DNA from: Pontederia crassipes
Taxonomy: Eukaryota > Streptophyta > Magnoliopsida > Commelinales > Pontederiaceae
Direction of reading: 5' to 3'
Length of the DNA stretch: 64,000 bases
NCBI GenBank assembly: GCA_030549335.1
Contig: CM060190.1
Span: forward strand, 67,470,118 to 67,534,117
The notes beneath the pieces were generated by a model, which saw only the letters and a list, made by a program, of their open reading frames with translations, made no database searches and was not told the DNA's origin. Below are positions 11,825-24,245 of the stretch, one piece after another (the first letter of the stretch is position 1; each line of letters begins with the position of its first letter). Made by a program: the position numbers and the translations under genes.

Positions 11825-13214
11825 TATATATATAAGAGGCCAAGGAAGAGGGCTGACAATAAGTCAAGCCCATCCACTTTCACTAATTTGAAAGGCCAGT
11901 CCTATTACAAAAGAAAATTTTAGAGGACTAGACTAATGATGTTGTAATTTCAGGATTGACTCAAGGCATCGAGAAACTTAAACAATATTATACGATGAGC
12001 ACTTTTATATAATAAAAATATTTATTTAAATTTATTATTTTAACTTTTTTATATGCAAAATTATTAATATTTTTTATAACTCACTTCTCTTAGTATTTCT
12101 TTTTCTATTGATAAGGTAGCTAAGTCAATTATTTTTATTGAGATATTATTGATCTTAAATAAGAAATTCTAAGGAAGAAATTTTTTGAGATATTTATACA
12201 TTCTTGAAACATTTCTTAACAACGAATTTTTCTAGAGTTATCTTTTGGAATTTAACAAAGTATAAATTCTTTTTTAAAAATTTGAATAATCATATTAATA
12301 TTTTATATATAATATTTTCATAAAAAAATATGATATATATATTCACAAAATATTTAATATGTATATTTATTAACCAGAAATAAAAAATAAATACAAAAGA
12401 GAGTTGGAATGATGCGACTTGGATGTTCTGAAATGAGTTAGAAAGTTTGAAAAAAAATAAAGCAATATGATTCTACATGTGATCTTCGCCCTTAATCTGA
12501 ATTATTTTAAGAAGTTGGAGTGTAAATAAAAATAAGTTAACATACTTTTAAATTTTTGGCCATAAATGTCTAAGGAAAAAAATAAGGAGATTGTGATATT
12601 CTATGGAATGAAGACAAGACATCAAATAACAATTTTGGATTGCTTGCCAAATTTTAAGGAGCATTAAAAATATATATTTGGATAGATAAACCTAGAGAGA
12701 CAGAGTCAATTAAGATTCTCACTAATTAATAAATTAATTAACGAGAAAAAAAGTGATATGCATTGATTGGAACAATTATGAGGCCAAAAAAATATATCAA
12801 ATTTACTGATTATTATAATTTATTATTACAACTTTATATATTTATAATTATATGCTCAATATGATTAATATAAATAATTAATTAATTAATTACTATGCGG
12901 CCTCAAATAATTCAGAGTCTCAAATAGTTGGAATCCACGAGCAAAAGTTTTAGCTGCTTGGGCCTTGGGCCGGCCTGGACGATTTGTTTATAAACACTTT
13001 CGAAGTATACTATGATAGATGAACTTTCGATAAAAGTAGTGTGTAAGATATGGCTATAAAATTGAGACCTCGAGGCTCAAGATAACTTAACTTTAATGGA
13101 TGCACCAAAAGAAATATAATATACAATGTTACATAAAAGTGTCAACGACGGTTTGGCGTCGCGGAAGAGGATTGCGTCTCAACCTCCGGCTCAATTAATA
13201 TCAGACCCTCGTAT
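11825..13214. other. AT-rich intergenic DNA, no gene recognised
   Basis: Mostly AT-rich sequence with a GC-richer patch near 12900-13200. It probably consists of old transposon remnants, but I could not define ends or a family. Confidence 0.5.
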
Positions 13215-13504
13215 TGTACTCATGTGGAACAATTTATAAGATCATTTTGGTCCTTAGACCTTATATCATTAGTTCGTATTTCTCACATGACTCAAGTGAA
13301 CATGTGAGGGCTTTGATACCATTCTATAATGCTCCTGATCCAATCAAGATATTGTTCGTTTTGGGTTCTCGACCCGTACGAATTTAAAATACATATTGAT
13401 AGATGAAAAATGTAGTTATATATAAGTTCGTAATCACCTTCGTATTTTGTCTATGTAAAATAATTCATAAAATTATCTTAATTCTTAGACCTCATGTCGT
13501 TATA
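13215..13504 (-). mobile_element. Degraded TRIM retroelement, - orientation
   Basis: Read on the - strand, 13504 to about 13325 is a 180-bp LTR-like segment matching the LTRs of the TRIM at 53868-54333. It is followed at 13321-13309 by TGGTATCAAAGCC, a close match to the plant initiator-tRNA-Met primer-binding site. The short internal region (TGTTCACTTGAGTCATGTGA) then matches that of the other TRIM. Only about the last 60 bases of the second LTR remain recognisable (13272 back to about 13215). Confidence 0.65.
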
Positions 13505-13691
13505 GAATTAGTCAGATAATAATAGTTTTGAATAAATCAGTAAATTATTGTGTGCATACGAGAATGCACGATGTAATCTTGATGACAAATAAGTCTGTTT
13601 CGACCAGGCTCATAAAATATATCAAATCGATAATAATGTACACTATAAAATAATATTTGATTTTTTCTTTGTCACTTAAAATCATATAAAT

Positions 13692-16176
13692 TGTAATGCT
13701 CCGAGTCTCGCGTGATTTTTCGTGTGCTCAGAGTCTTCTCACAGGCATTACTCAATCTTTTATAAAATATTTTTACGGAATGTAAACCATAAATGCGGAA
13801 AACTTTTTCAATAATAATAGTTAATATTACACAATATTCAAAATGATTAAAATACCGATAAATTCACAATTCTAATAAATGCTTAAATAATAAAATTAGA
13901 TCACTCGATGTAGAACATGTGCAACATCTATCTGTTATTGAGCATAAACACCTGCATCATCATCTTCTATCAAAACATTCTCACTTGCACAGATTCAGGT
14001 ACAAAAAAATATCCACGAATATAAAAATACTCAATACGTAGGGTCTACTAAATAATCACTCAATCGAAAATAAAATATGATAACAAGTCAATTGAACAAT
14101 TAATATAATAATCAATTAATAATATAATGATTTATCAATATGAGCAATTATATCATGTTATAGTCAATAGACCAATCAAAAGAGATATGACATTGTTCAA
14201 TTAATGATAGAGAATTGGATCGATGATTCAATTTAACAATAGGACAATAAAGCCATAGATCAATAGGAAGGATTAAGAAAAGGTCAGATGATCGATCAAT
14301 ATTGATTTAATAATTAAATGTCTGATCACCATGACACTATCAAATTTAATAATTTTTAATTCAATATCAATGATCATTGAGCAATAACAATTCCATTCGA
14401 TTCAATGGGCGAAGACAATGTCAGTCAGCGTTAGTATCCAAATGACTATGATCTATTCAATTTGATTCGATTTCAATTTAACTCAATTCGATTTGATTTT
14501 AATCCAATTCAATTCAATTTAAATGTTCGAAGTTATCCAATTCAATGAAAAGCGTTCGGTCAATTAAGGGATGCCATGTCGCTTTCATGCATACCATTGG
14601 GGATCAGTGCCACGTTAAGCCCAATTCAATTCAATTGATTCGTGTATAGTGGGGGACTAGTGACCATACATATGACAACTATAACTTTTACACTATCTGT
14701 CATATTCAATTCAATTCAATTAATTCTGACTTAATGACAATACATAAGTTCAGTAGTTTTCAATTTTTTTCATGTTTATCTAAGACATCTACCTTTTAGC
14801 AATTTAATTTAGGTGAAACAAGACTCAATAAAAAAGACTACCGGATTAGTGTCATAATAAGATTATATATGATAATAAAATATGATCAAATATGATGACA
14901 ATATAATTTGATAAAATAATACTATTTTCAGATATAATAATAATATAATCAATTATGATGACAATTTAATTAGGACCGATTAATAATAATACAATCAATA
15001 AATCACACCATGATAAAACTCATAATTTAAATTGTTAATCTAAATAAAATAAATAACTAACTCTTGCTTCCATCTCTATATTTATTTATTTTCTTATTTT
15101 TTCTGATCAAATCCAATAAATAATTTCCCTACGTTAATCCTTTTTTTCTTATCTTTCTCTCTCATCTTATTTCACGGCCACTTAGTTTTCTTTTAATTCT
15201 TTCTCTTACCTCCTCCTCTCTGTCTTATTGGCCGCCAACTATCACTTCATTAATTCTTTCTTTTTTTTTTATTTGCCTCACGTTTTCTCTCTCTAATTCA
15301 TTATCTCTCTCTATCTTCTTCTTGCGCCCGTAATTCTTTTGTTTTGTTTTGCTTCTCTCTCCAATTCTCGTAACGCCCTCACCTTTTTTTTCTCCTCTCT
15401 CCAATTCAGTTACGCCCTCATCTCTTCTCTCTCCAATTCTATTACACACTCACTTATTACTTTGTTTTTCTCTCTCTCCCTTTTATTACTTCCTCTCTCT
15501 TGATTGTTTTCCCCGAAAGATCTCCCCTTTCTTTCCCTAATTCTTTTTTTCTCTACGTGATGTTATAGACCCCATTTGTTTTTCCTCAAGATTATTATTT
15601 TTTCCTTCTCTCTATTACCATACGGCTGCAATCTCTCCTCAATTTCTCTCTCCATGATGGCCATCAACCATTTTTATCATTTTTTTTCTTTCGGAGAAAC
15701 GATCCGCGCCAAATTGTATTGACGTGAATTTTATTTTCCTTCGGTGCAAAATATTGTAATCTATTTTTTTAACCATCACGAACCTCTTTTTCAATTTAGC
15801 GGTAGCAATCTCAATTAAATAAAAAATAAAAAAAAAACCTTCGCCTCAATCGCTAACATCGAAAACTAAAGAAAAAAAATTGATCATAAAGATTTATTTA
15901 TAGAGCTCTTAGATCCTTGATTTTCAATCTATTTATAATTTTTAATTTCAATCAAATTTAATTTTTAATTAATCTCTTTTAACAAATTCTGATTTATTTC
16001 AATAATTAAATAATTCTGAATTTAATTAAATAATCTCATAATATATTTTATCCTTAATTAAACTCCACCCCTATTTTTTTATTTTCAGAATTATTAATTA
16101 TAATAATATTAATGGCCAAATTTCCTAAATAAAATAATAAAATATTTTTTAATTCACAAAAATCTAGGTCGTTACA
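13692..16176. mobile_element. Solo LTR of a large LTR retrotransposon
   Basis: The segment starts TGTAATGCTCCGAG, ends CTAGGTCGTTACA, and is flanked by a perfect 5-bp repeat TAAAT (13687-13691 and 16177-16181). TG...CA ends plus a 5-bp duplication are diagnostic of an LTR. No primer-binding site, protein domains or second LTR flank it, so it fits a solo LTR left by recombination. The 2485-bp length and TGTAA(C/T)G end resemble LTRs of plant Ty3/gypsy chromoviruses (Tekay/Del type), which is inference. Inside are a CAATT-rich degenerate repeat (about 14450-14700) and a CT-rich block (15110-15700). Confidence 0.8.
15345..15465. repeat. Short tandem CT-rich repeat inside the solo LTR
   Basis: Three successive degenerate units of about 35-45 bases, each built on CTCTCTCCAATTC followed by a GTTACGCCCTCA-like block. 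Confidence 0.6.
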
Positions 16177-16181
16177 TAAAT

Positions 16182-17154
16182 AATATAAAATATTGTGTGC
16201 ATTTAGTGTCACACTTTTTCTAAATACATTTTTTTATATTAAATAATATTTTACATATCATAAAATTGAAAAACAAAAACTAACCTTAAAATAGTGACTC
16301 TAAAATATAAATCATATACAAACTCTTTTTTATAAGAATTCTGAATATCTCCACAGTACTGTTCTCGAGAAAGATGATGAACGATCGTACACGGATTAAC
16401 ACATAGATACGAGGAAATGAGTCGTAAATGGAAATCCACCACCGATCCAACCTGGAAAACATTCATTTTTAACTGGTGGAAGTAGAAGAAGAAGAGAGAG
16501 AAACAAAAGAACAAAAAAGGAAACTATGGGCAGAAGTCTTTGTTGTCCCATAGTCCGTAGTCCGTACTAGTTTTCTTGCACCCGGTTTCACCCACCGGAA
16601 AATGATGAGCAACATCTTTTTTTCTTTCCTTCCCTCGAACAAAACCACCACCATCACCTTTTCCACGTCCCGGCTAAAACCGACGGCACCCACATGTCCG
16701 AGAGAGGAGAGAGGAAATGAATAAAAGCAACATATACGTGAAGATGCAATGCATGCGAGCCATCGCATTTCTTATTCCTTCTTCCCCCTGCGCTCATGGT
16801 ATTTGCCTATTTGGATCTTATTGTTTGCCTAGTTTGTTCGATGGATTGGCCCACTGTCAACTCCGAGAGGAGATAGAGAGAGGTCAGAGGAGGGAGGAAG
16901 ACGGCGAGGAGGAGACGTGTGTGTTTTAATGTAATAAACAAATCAAGCGAAACCTGTCTTGATTGGTCTCAAGTGCTTGCTTTTCAACTGTCTCGTACGC
17001 GTTGTGTGTTCGTAAAACGGGGGCACTCACCTGCGCTGTGCACCTGTTATAAAGATCTTTCTTTCTATCTCCTTTGTCTACTTTAGTCCGTAGTAGGTTG
17101 GGGGAGAGAGAGAGAGGAGAGAGACAGAGATAGAGATAGAGAGTCGTGACAGGT
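16182..17154 (+). promoter_or_regulatory. Upstream region and leader of the trihelix factor gene
   Basis: Non-coding sequence ahead of the start codon. A TTATAAA motif near 17047 is a candidate TATA box. The leader from about 17080 is purine-rich (GAGAGA tract near 17104-17143), common in plant GAGA-type promoters and leaders. Exact start unknown. Confidence 0.45.
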
Positions 17155-18846
17155 ATGGACAGGGGAAATGGCATGCCTGTAGGGATGATGTCGAGCAGTA
17201 TGACGGCTGGAGGTGGATTTTTAGGACTCGACATGTCGATCCAACACCATCCATACCACCACCATCAGCACGGCCACCAGCAGCAGCAGCAGCAGCTCCA
17301 CCGTCCCCCACCGCAACAACACATGATACCCTTCCAGACGCCGCCTCCCGGCGGCGACGGGGACCGCCAGTCGCAGCATCCGATGAGGCATGGCTCCTAC
17401 GTCCTTCCATTCGGGGCTCTCAGCGCCAAGCAGCAGCCGGCCATGAGCTCCGAGGAGGACTCCGGCTTCGGGGACGTAGAGCTCGACGTCGACGCGAGGC
17501 GCGGGGCTGTGACGCAGTTGCCGCCGTCGTCGCAGCAGTCGGCGCCTTCGCCGTGGCAGCGGATGAAGTGGACGGACGGCATGGTCCGGCTGCTCATCTC
17601 GGTGGTCTACCACGTAGGCGACGACGTCGGCGGCGGGGCTGACGCGGAGCAGCAGCAGCCCCCGCCGGCGCCCCACGGCCCGGGCGCCAAGGGGAAGAAG
17701 GCCGCGACGTCGGCGCTGCTGCAGAAGAAAGGGAAGTGGAAGTCGGTTTCACAGGCGATGATGGAGAAAGGATTCTACGTGTCCCCGCAGCAGTGCGAGG
17801 ACAAGTTCAACGATCTCAACAAGCGGTACAAGCGGGTGAACGACCTGCTCGGGAAGGGAACGGCCTGCAGGGTGGTGGAGAACCAGGCGCTCCTGGAGAC
17901 CTTGGATCACTTGTCCCCCAAGGCCAAGGAAGAGGCTCGCAAGCTCCTCAATTCCAAGCACCTCTTCTTCCCGGAGATGTGCAGGTACCACAACGCCGGC
18001 CTGTCGTCCTGCAATTCTCAGCCTCCGCCGCAGGCGCAACAGCCGGCGCATGCGGAGCAGCAGCAGCAGTGCCTCCATCACCCCGCCGGTCAAATGGGGG
18101 ACGTGCGGATTAAGGGATCAGGCAGCGGCGGCGGGGCAGGAGGAATGTTGGAGGCTGAGGGGATCATGGCGGAAGAGGATGACGAGGACGAGGACGAGGA
18201 CGTGGAAAGCGCGGACGAGGACGACTATGACGACGACGACGAGCTGGAGGATGATGACGAGTTAAACGACAACAGAGCTCATCATCGTCAGAGGCACCAC
18301 CAGAACCCGCACGGGGAAGGGGAGGAGGACGAGGACAGCAAGCTCGGTGCGGCGAAGAGGCTGCGGAGGACGCCGTCGCAGCAGCAGTTTATCATGTCGT
18401 CCGCCTCGGCTTCTCCACCGCTCTCTCTGTCCCTGTCGTCGCCCGCTTTCACATCCATGCAGCAGCTTAAATCTGAGCTGGTGGCAGTAGCCGCCGGCGG
18501 GGGCGAACAACAACAGAAGCAGTGGCTCCGGAAGAGGTCGGCAGAGCTGGAGGAGCAGCGGGTGGTGTATCAGAGCCGGGCCTTGCAGCTGGAACAGCAG
18601 CGGTTCAAGTGGCTCCGATACAGCAGCGTCAAGGAGCGGGAGATGGAGCAGAGGAAGCTGGACATCGACCGGCGCCGCCTGGAAAACGACCGCATGCTAC
18701 TGCTGCTCCGACAGAAGGAGATCGAAATAGTCGCCGGCAGCAGAGCCGGCGACGCCGCAGAGAAACAGCAGCAGCTTCACTACTCTGCCGGGCATTCAGG
18801 TCGACCGGCGCCGGACGATCAACCTTCCGGCACTGCAACATCGTGA
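17155..18846 (+). CDS. Trihelix-family DNA-binding transcription factor
   Basis: A 563-residue nuclear transcription-factor candidate in one exon. Order: a His/Gln-rich N-terminus (about 20-60), a trihelix DNA-binding region (about 131-281) with WTDGMVRLL, KGKWKSVSQAM and QCEDKFNDLNKRYKRV, a long acidic Asp/Glu run (about 340-372), and a C-terminal Arg/Glu-rich predicted coiled coil (about 462-526). The layout resembles the Arabidopsis trihelix group containing At1g21200, At1g76870 and At3g10040 (HRA1). Subgroup and target genes are inferred from memory of the family. The chosen ATG is the first in frame; only a GTG lies just upstream. The coding sequence is strongly GC-rich compared with surrounding DNA, a common bias in monocot intronless genes. 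Confidence 0.9.
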   Translation: MDRGNGMPVGMMSSSMTAGGGFLGLDMSIQHHPYHHHQHGHQQQQQQLHRPPPQQHMIPFQTPPPGGDGDRQSQHPMRHGSYVLPFGALSAKQQPAMSSEEDSGFGDVELDVDARRGAVTQLPPSSQQSAPSPWQRMKWTDGMVRLLISVVYHVGDDVGGGADAEQQQPPPAPHGPGAKGKKAATSALLQKKGKWKSVSQAMMEKGFYVSPQQCEDKFNDLNKRYKRVNDLLGKGTACRVVENQALLETLDHLSPKAKEEARKLLNSKHLFFPEMCRYHNAGLSSCNSQPPPQAQQPAHAEQQQQCLHHPAGQMGDVRIKGSGSGGGAGGMLEAEGIMAEEDDEDEDEDVESADEDDYDDDDELEDDDELNDNRAHHRQRHHQNPHGEGEEDEDSKLGAAKRLRRTPSQQQFIMSSASASPPLSLSLSSPAFTSMQQLKSELVAVAAGGGEQQQKQWLRKRSAELEEQRVVYQSRALQLEQQRFKWLRYSSVKEREMEQRKLDIDRRRLENDRMLLLLRQKEIEIVAGSRAGDAAEKQQQLHYSAGHSGRPAPDDQPSGTATS

Positions 18847-20680
18847 CCATTTAAGTGATTTAAATGCGCCTATATTTATTTTTTCTTCATTTGTAGATAG
18901 ATCAGGTAATGCGTAGTGTGTGTATCGTTGGCGAATGGAGGAGCCAAATTGTTGCATATCACACAGATATATAGTAATAGCATGTGTAATGAACACTTCA
19001 TCTCTCATGCGTTGTTCGTGTTTTATTTTCGAATAAGAGATTGAGATAGAACTCGCCCTTACCATCGAGACTTTGCAGACTGTGTGAATATGAATTCTGC
19101 ATTTTTTTTTCCGGCAGTTTTGTAACTTGAAGTGAAATGTTGTAATGTATGGCAAATGTAAAATGTTCTAACAAAGCCTTCTGGGAACTATTAATTGCTT
19201 CTCTAAACTATAAAGTTGATCGCAGTCTATACATAATACATGTATCATGTGATTTTATTCCTGGATATCTCGATCGGTAATTACCTGTAATTTAGTTCTC
19301 ATTATTGTCTCAATGGCCTGATGTAATTAAGTACTATTGAAATTAAATGTTCTTTAAAGTGTTTAGCAAGCATTATTTCCTGAACATTATAATATCAAAA
19401 TTTAACTCAAAAGTCAATCAAATTTGTTAAGAATCTTATGATACCATCAGACTCTTAAGAATCGTACAAGATGAATGATGATACTGTTTGTCAATATGAG
19501 GTTTACTTGAACACCCGGCAACGACGCGCTCTTTAATTCGGCATTAGATTTTGAATTTAGTAACAACGGAGTTTAACTTGAGTTCAAGAATATGGTTTAT
19601 TAGAAAATATCTAGTGGCCTGAAATGCACAAATATTGTATGAATAATTATTATATAATTATGATATTGTGATCTTTAAAAATTATTTGAAAAAGGAAAAA
19701 GATATTATTTCAATGTAAAAAAATGAATTGCACCATTTAAATTAGATTGGAAGAAATTTTTTTGAAACGCCATGATGTATATTAAAATTTAAAAATTTAC
19801 GAGAATGTCACTTGGCATGTACGATCTCCTTTTTATTTCCTTTTCAAAATATATTTTATTAAGTTAGTTCAACCGAAACTACTACTTCTATTCAAAATTG
19901 AACTATATGTTTTTTTAATATTTAATCACATATATTATTTGAGCACATTTTTTCTTTTATTATATAGAAAGATAATTAAAATATCACACGTGAAGAAAAA
20001 GAAAAAATAATAGAAAAAGTTAACAGATTTGGATGAAATAACTAAAGTGGAAAATGGGACAAACTTTAGGGATATTTTGGTTGCTCGTACAACAATTTTA
20101 TATGATATTTGTATTTTCGTAGAAAATATAATCATAATATTTTATTATAAAAACAATATTTAATATTATAATAAGAGTAAAAATATTAATATATATAGTT
20201 AAATTTTTTTAAAAAATAAATATGATTAAAAAATTGAAAAGGAGGAGAATATAACTATTTTAGAAAAATATATGCTTTCTCGTTTTGATGTTGAAAATGA
20301 CAATTTTATCGTTTTCAAAATGGTTTGATGTTTTTCAAAGTTTGCAAAATAATTTAATTCTATTGAACAATTAGTTATGTTATTGGAATATTAAGATATT
20401 ATGACAATTATCCACAAAACAAAGTGTTCCTAAATTGTGAGGCAAGTATAATCATGGCAACAATAATGAATAATCTGTTGGGTGGTCTCCTCCACGTGGA
20501 AACTTCACTTATGCATATTGGTAAATTTTGGCGTTGTGTGTGTGAGCTTGTGTAGCTGAACACATGAGACAAAAAGAGAAAGTGAAAAAGAATAAATGAT
20601 TCCATAGGTGAGAAGTTAAACAGAATAGTGTAGTGTTCTTTGTTGCTGTCATCTTCTTTTTCATTTTTTTAGAAAAATAA
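18847..20680. other. 3' flank and AT-rich intergenic DNA
   Basis: The first few hundred bases are probably the 3' untranslated region of the trihelix gene. The rest is AT-rich with no convincing gene or element boundary. Confidence 0.55.
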
Positions 20681-20989
20681 GGTTCTTCATCTCTGCTGCT
20701 ATCAATGGGAGAAGGAAAAGTTGTTGTTATTGCCATTTACTTGTTCTTTGTGAAGAAGAAAAGAGAAGTAAAGGCATTATGTTTCTTCAAGCTCTCGAAT
20801 TTTAGTCTTCAAAAAATATGTTTGGGGCACTTCATTATGGTGATCGTTTCATCCACATTTCAATTTCACCTTGTTGTTTGGTGTAGATGAAAAATATTTG
20901 TTGTAAAGCTTGTTTGTAGAAGAACATTTATCATAATGAAGATTTTAGGTTGATCTCAACCCCGTAACTTTTTACCCTTGATTTAAGAA

Positions 20990-21004
20990 GGGGGGGGGGG
21001 GGGG
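20990..21004. repeat. 15-base guanine homopolymer
   Basis: An uninterrupted G15 run, unusual in such AT-rich surroundings. It lies just upstream of the copia remnant and might mark an old element end, or be an assembly-error hotspot. Confidence 0.8.
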
Positions 21005-21129
21005 TCATGTTAAATTGGTTGTGTGCATATGTGATGATATGTGTATTGTATTACATTTTCGATCTTGTGCAAATCCCGGCAATCCATCTGTTTACAACAT
21101 AGTGTATGTCTAGATCTTGTTCAGTGTTC

Positions 21130-21275
21130 ACATGTGCATAGTATACATTTAGACTATATTCATTTCTGTGCATAGTCTACGCTTAGATTATAGTCATTTT
21201 TGAACTATGCAAGGTGTGCCCCTATACTATAGTCATGTTTTGAATGTAGAATGTGTACGCTTAAACTATAGTCAT
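21130..21275 (+). repeat. Degenerate tandem repeat upstream of copia gag remnant
   Basis: About four units of 35-48 bases. Each contains a form of GTGCATAGTCTACGCTTAGA followed by (A)CTATAGTCAT. The array ends directly before the gag-like frame of the copia element, so it probably lies in the element's own leader or early gag region. Confidence 0.6.
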
Positions 21276-24245
21276 GTTGAATGAAGAGATGAGGAGAAAG
21301 TTTTAAAATTCTTCTTAACAATAAGAGATTCTTGTTACAGAGAATAGATGAGGAACCAAAATAGAAATGAAAGAGATAAAGATAAAAGTAGAAGCAAATC
21401 AAGATTCATGTACAAGAATATGGAGTGTCACCATTGTGACAAGAAAGAAAACATTCAGAAGTATTATTTTTAGCTGAAGAGAGAAAACCAGAATGGGAAG
21501 AAGCAAGAGAATGATGGTGCAAAGGATGCTACAACTGCTTAGCATCTCATTGTTTCTGATAGTGATCAAGTTAATGTTGCACCGAATGAAACATTCTGGG
21601 TGGTTGATATGGGTGGTTGACATGGTTCTACTCTTCATGTCATTTCTCGTAGGGAGTTTTTAGTACTTATATGCCCGGTGACTTTGGCACTTTGAAGATG
21701 GGAAATGTGTCTATTTCTCATGTTAGGAGCATGAGCAATATTGTATTGCAAAGTGGAAATGAAACTTTCCTTGCCCTTAAAGATGTGAAGCATGCTCCAA
21801 ATATGCATGTGAATCTTATTTTTGCAGGAAGCTGGATAGTGAAGGATACTGCAATGTTTTCATTGATGAAAAATGAAAGCTTATAAAAGGCTCCTTGGTA
21901 GTGGCTCGGGGTAAGAAATGTGATAATAATTCCTATATTATATAGGCATCAATCTTCAAGGATACAATTCATGTGGCAAAAGAAGAAAAGTCCATAAAGT
22001 TATGGCACATGAGGCTCTACCACATGAGTGAAAAAAGATTGCAATGTTTGTTAAAAAAATAAATTGCTTCCAAGTGTAAAGATTGATAAGTTGGAGAAGT
22101 GTAGTCATTGTATGACATGAAAGCAAAGGAGTTTCTTTCAAAATCCACCCATCATCAAGAAAGATGTACCTGCTTATTTGGTCTATTTTGATGTATGTGG
22201 ACTTTTGAAGATCAACTCACTGGGTGGTGCTCTCTACTTGTCACCTTAATCGATGACTATTTTAGGAAGGTGTGGCTGTACAACTTGAAGAGAAATGATT
22301 AAGTCCTTAATTAGTGTCTTCAGGGAATTTCATGCATTTGTAGAGAGGCAAATTGACAAGACATTGAAGTGTGTCCGCAATGATAATGGAGGTGAGTACA
22401 TTGATCCATTCACTATTGCGGAGCTAATGGGATCAAGCACTAGAAGACACCTCCTAAGACTCCTCAGTTGAATGGTGTAGTAGAGAGAATGAATAAGACA
22501 CTGATTGAGAGGGTCATTTGTATACTGTAAGAGGCAAGGTTACCTACTTTCATTTGGTGTGAGACATTATATACAGCTGCCTTTGTAGTGAATTTGTCTC
22601 CGCATGTCATTTTGGATGGTGATATTTTAGATAGGATTTGGTTTGGAAAAGATGTCTAGGATTTGGTTTGGAAAAGATGTCTCCTATGGCTATTTGCAAG
22701 TGTTGGCTGCAAGTTTTTTGTCCATATTTCAAAAGATGAAAGGTTCAAGTTGGAATAAAAAAGCAGGCAGTGTGTTTTCCTTGCATATGTGTTTGATGAG
22801 TTTGATTATAGATTGTATGATTTAGTTGAGAAGAAACTTGTAAGGAGCAAGGATGTAATCTCTATTGAGGATCAAACCATTGAGGATATCTAGAAAAATC
22901 AATCTTAGAATAGCTACAAGTTAGTTGATGTGAATCATGTACCTTTGCAGCATGGCCTAGACCAGGTCAAGGAGAGGAAGTTACTGACCCTTTTAGTGAT
23001 GATAGTGATGGTGCTCAGTAGGAGGCTAGCACATCATCATATGTTATATCTCAGCTCAGGTCCACGATGGAGAAACGTCCCTCCACCAGATATCATATAA
23101 ATGATTATATTTTATTGATTGATAGTGGTGAGCCAGAATGTTTTATAGATACCCTAGAGGATACACAGAAAGATAAATGTACTGAGACTATGATTCTATG
23201 AAGGATGAGATGCAATCCCCTTATGACAACCAAATTTTTGAGCTTGTGAAGTTGCTTAAACGAAAAAGGATCTTGAGGAATAGATGGGTTTTTAGAGTGA
23301 AGCATGATGAGAACTTTTCTAACCCCAGGAGCAAAGTTAGGTTGGTTGTGAAGATTATAGTCATATGATGAGATTTTCTTTTATGTGGTAAAAATGTCTT
23401 CAATTTAAGTGGTTCTTGGTTTAGCTACTAATTTGAACTTGGAGGTTGAGCAGATGGATGTGAAGATAGCCTTCTTACATGGTGATCTTGAGGAGGAGAT
23501 CTATATGAAGCAGGCAGAATATTTTGTGGTCGAGAAAAAAGAAGATTATGATTGCATATTTAAGAAGAACTTGTATGGCCTGAAATAAGCTCCTAGGCAG
23601 TGTACATGAAGTTGGAGTCATTTTTGTTGTAGCAGAGCTACACCACGACTACTTCAAATCATTGTGTTTTTATAAGAAAGTTGTTTATCATTTTGTTTGT
23701 CTATGTTGACGACATTGATAGTTGGTAGAAACATCTTGAGAATTTTAAGTTTGAAGAAAGAGTTAAACGAATAATTTACTATGAAGAATTTGAGATATGC
23801 AAAAAAGGTCTTGGGCATGAGAATTTCACAAGGCAAGAAAGCAAGAAAGTTGTGGTTGTCTAAAAGTACATAAAGAATGTGCTTGAGAAACTCAACATGG
23901 AGAATGTTAAGACTGTGAGTACACCTTTTGGACCACATCATAAGTTGAGCAAGAATTAGTGTCCTAAATCAGTCAAGGACAAGAAGGACATGGAGATGAT
24001 TATGTATGCATCAATTGTTGGGAGCGTTATGTATGCTATGGTATGTATAGGTCTGATATTGCTCATTCTATTGGAAATATTAACAAGATTGCTTCTAATT
24101 CAGGAAAGGAGCATTGGAATGCTATGAAATGGATTTTGAGGTATCTCCATAGTACAAGTAATTGTTTCGTTTGTTTTGGTGCTGAAAAATCATAATTGGT
24201 TGACTATACAGATTTTGATGTGGGAAAGTTCATTTCAGATTACTT
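21276..24245 (+). pseudogene. Degenerate Ty1/copia retrotransposon (Tnt1-like), decayed
   Basis: Polyprotein remnants appear in order on the + strand. A gag end with NEEMRRK and a zinc-knuckle relic ECHHCDKKENIQKYYF lies near 21430. GAG-pre-integrase LKDVKHAPNMHVNLIFAG lies near 21777 and LWHMRLYHMSEKRLQ near 22000. Integrase VYFDVCG and LIDDY lie near 22180-22260. Reverse transcriptase MDVKIAFLHGDLEEEIYM lies near 23456. RNase H-side IASNSGKEHWNAMKWILRYL lies near 24090. Stops and frameshifts break every domain, so it is inactive. No LTR pair was found. The 3' part stops near 24245, where LINE sequence begins, and is repeated at 30225-30447. Confidence 0.85.

Noticed and set aside
11200-11873. 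Open frames of about 90-105 residues on both strands
   Set aside because: They sit inside a MULE core and overlap antisense to each other; no domain or splice structure supports a gene.
17146-17154. Trihelix frame extended three codons upstream to a GTG
   Set aside because: The first ATG in frame is at 17155; a GTG start is not expected in a plant nuclear gene.
17221-18854. Antisense and shifted frames across the trihelix gene
   Set aside because: They are shadows of a GC-rich coding exon that has clear trihelix motifs in the chosen frame.
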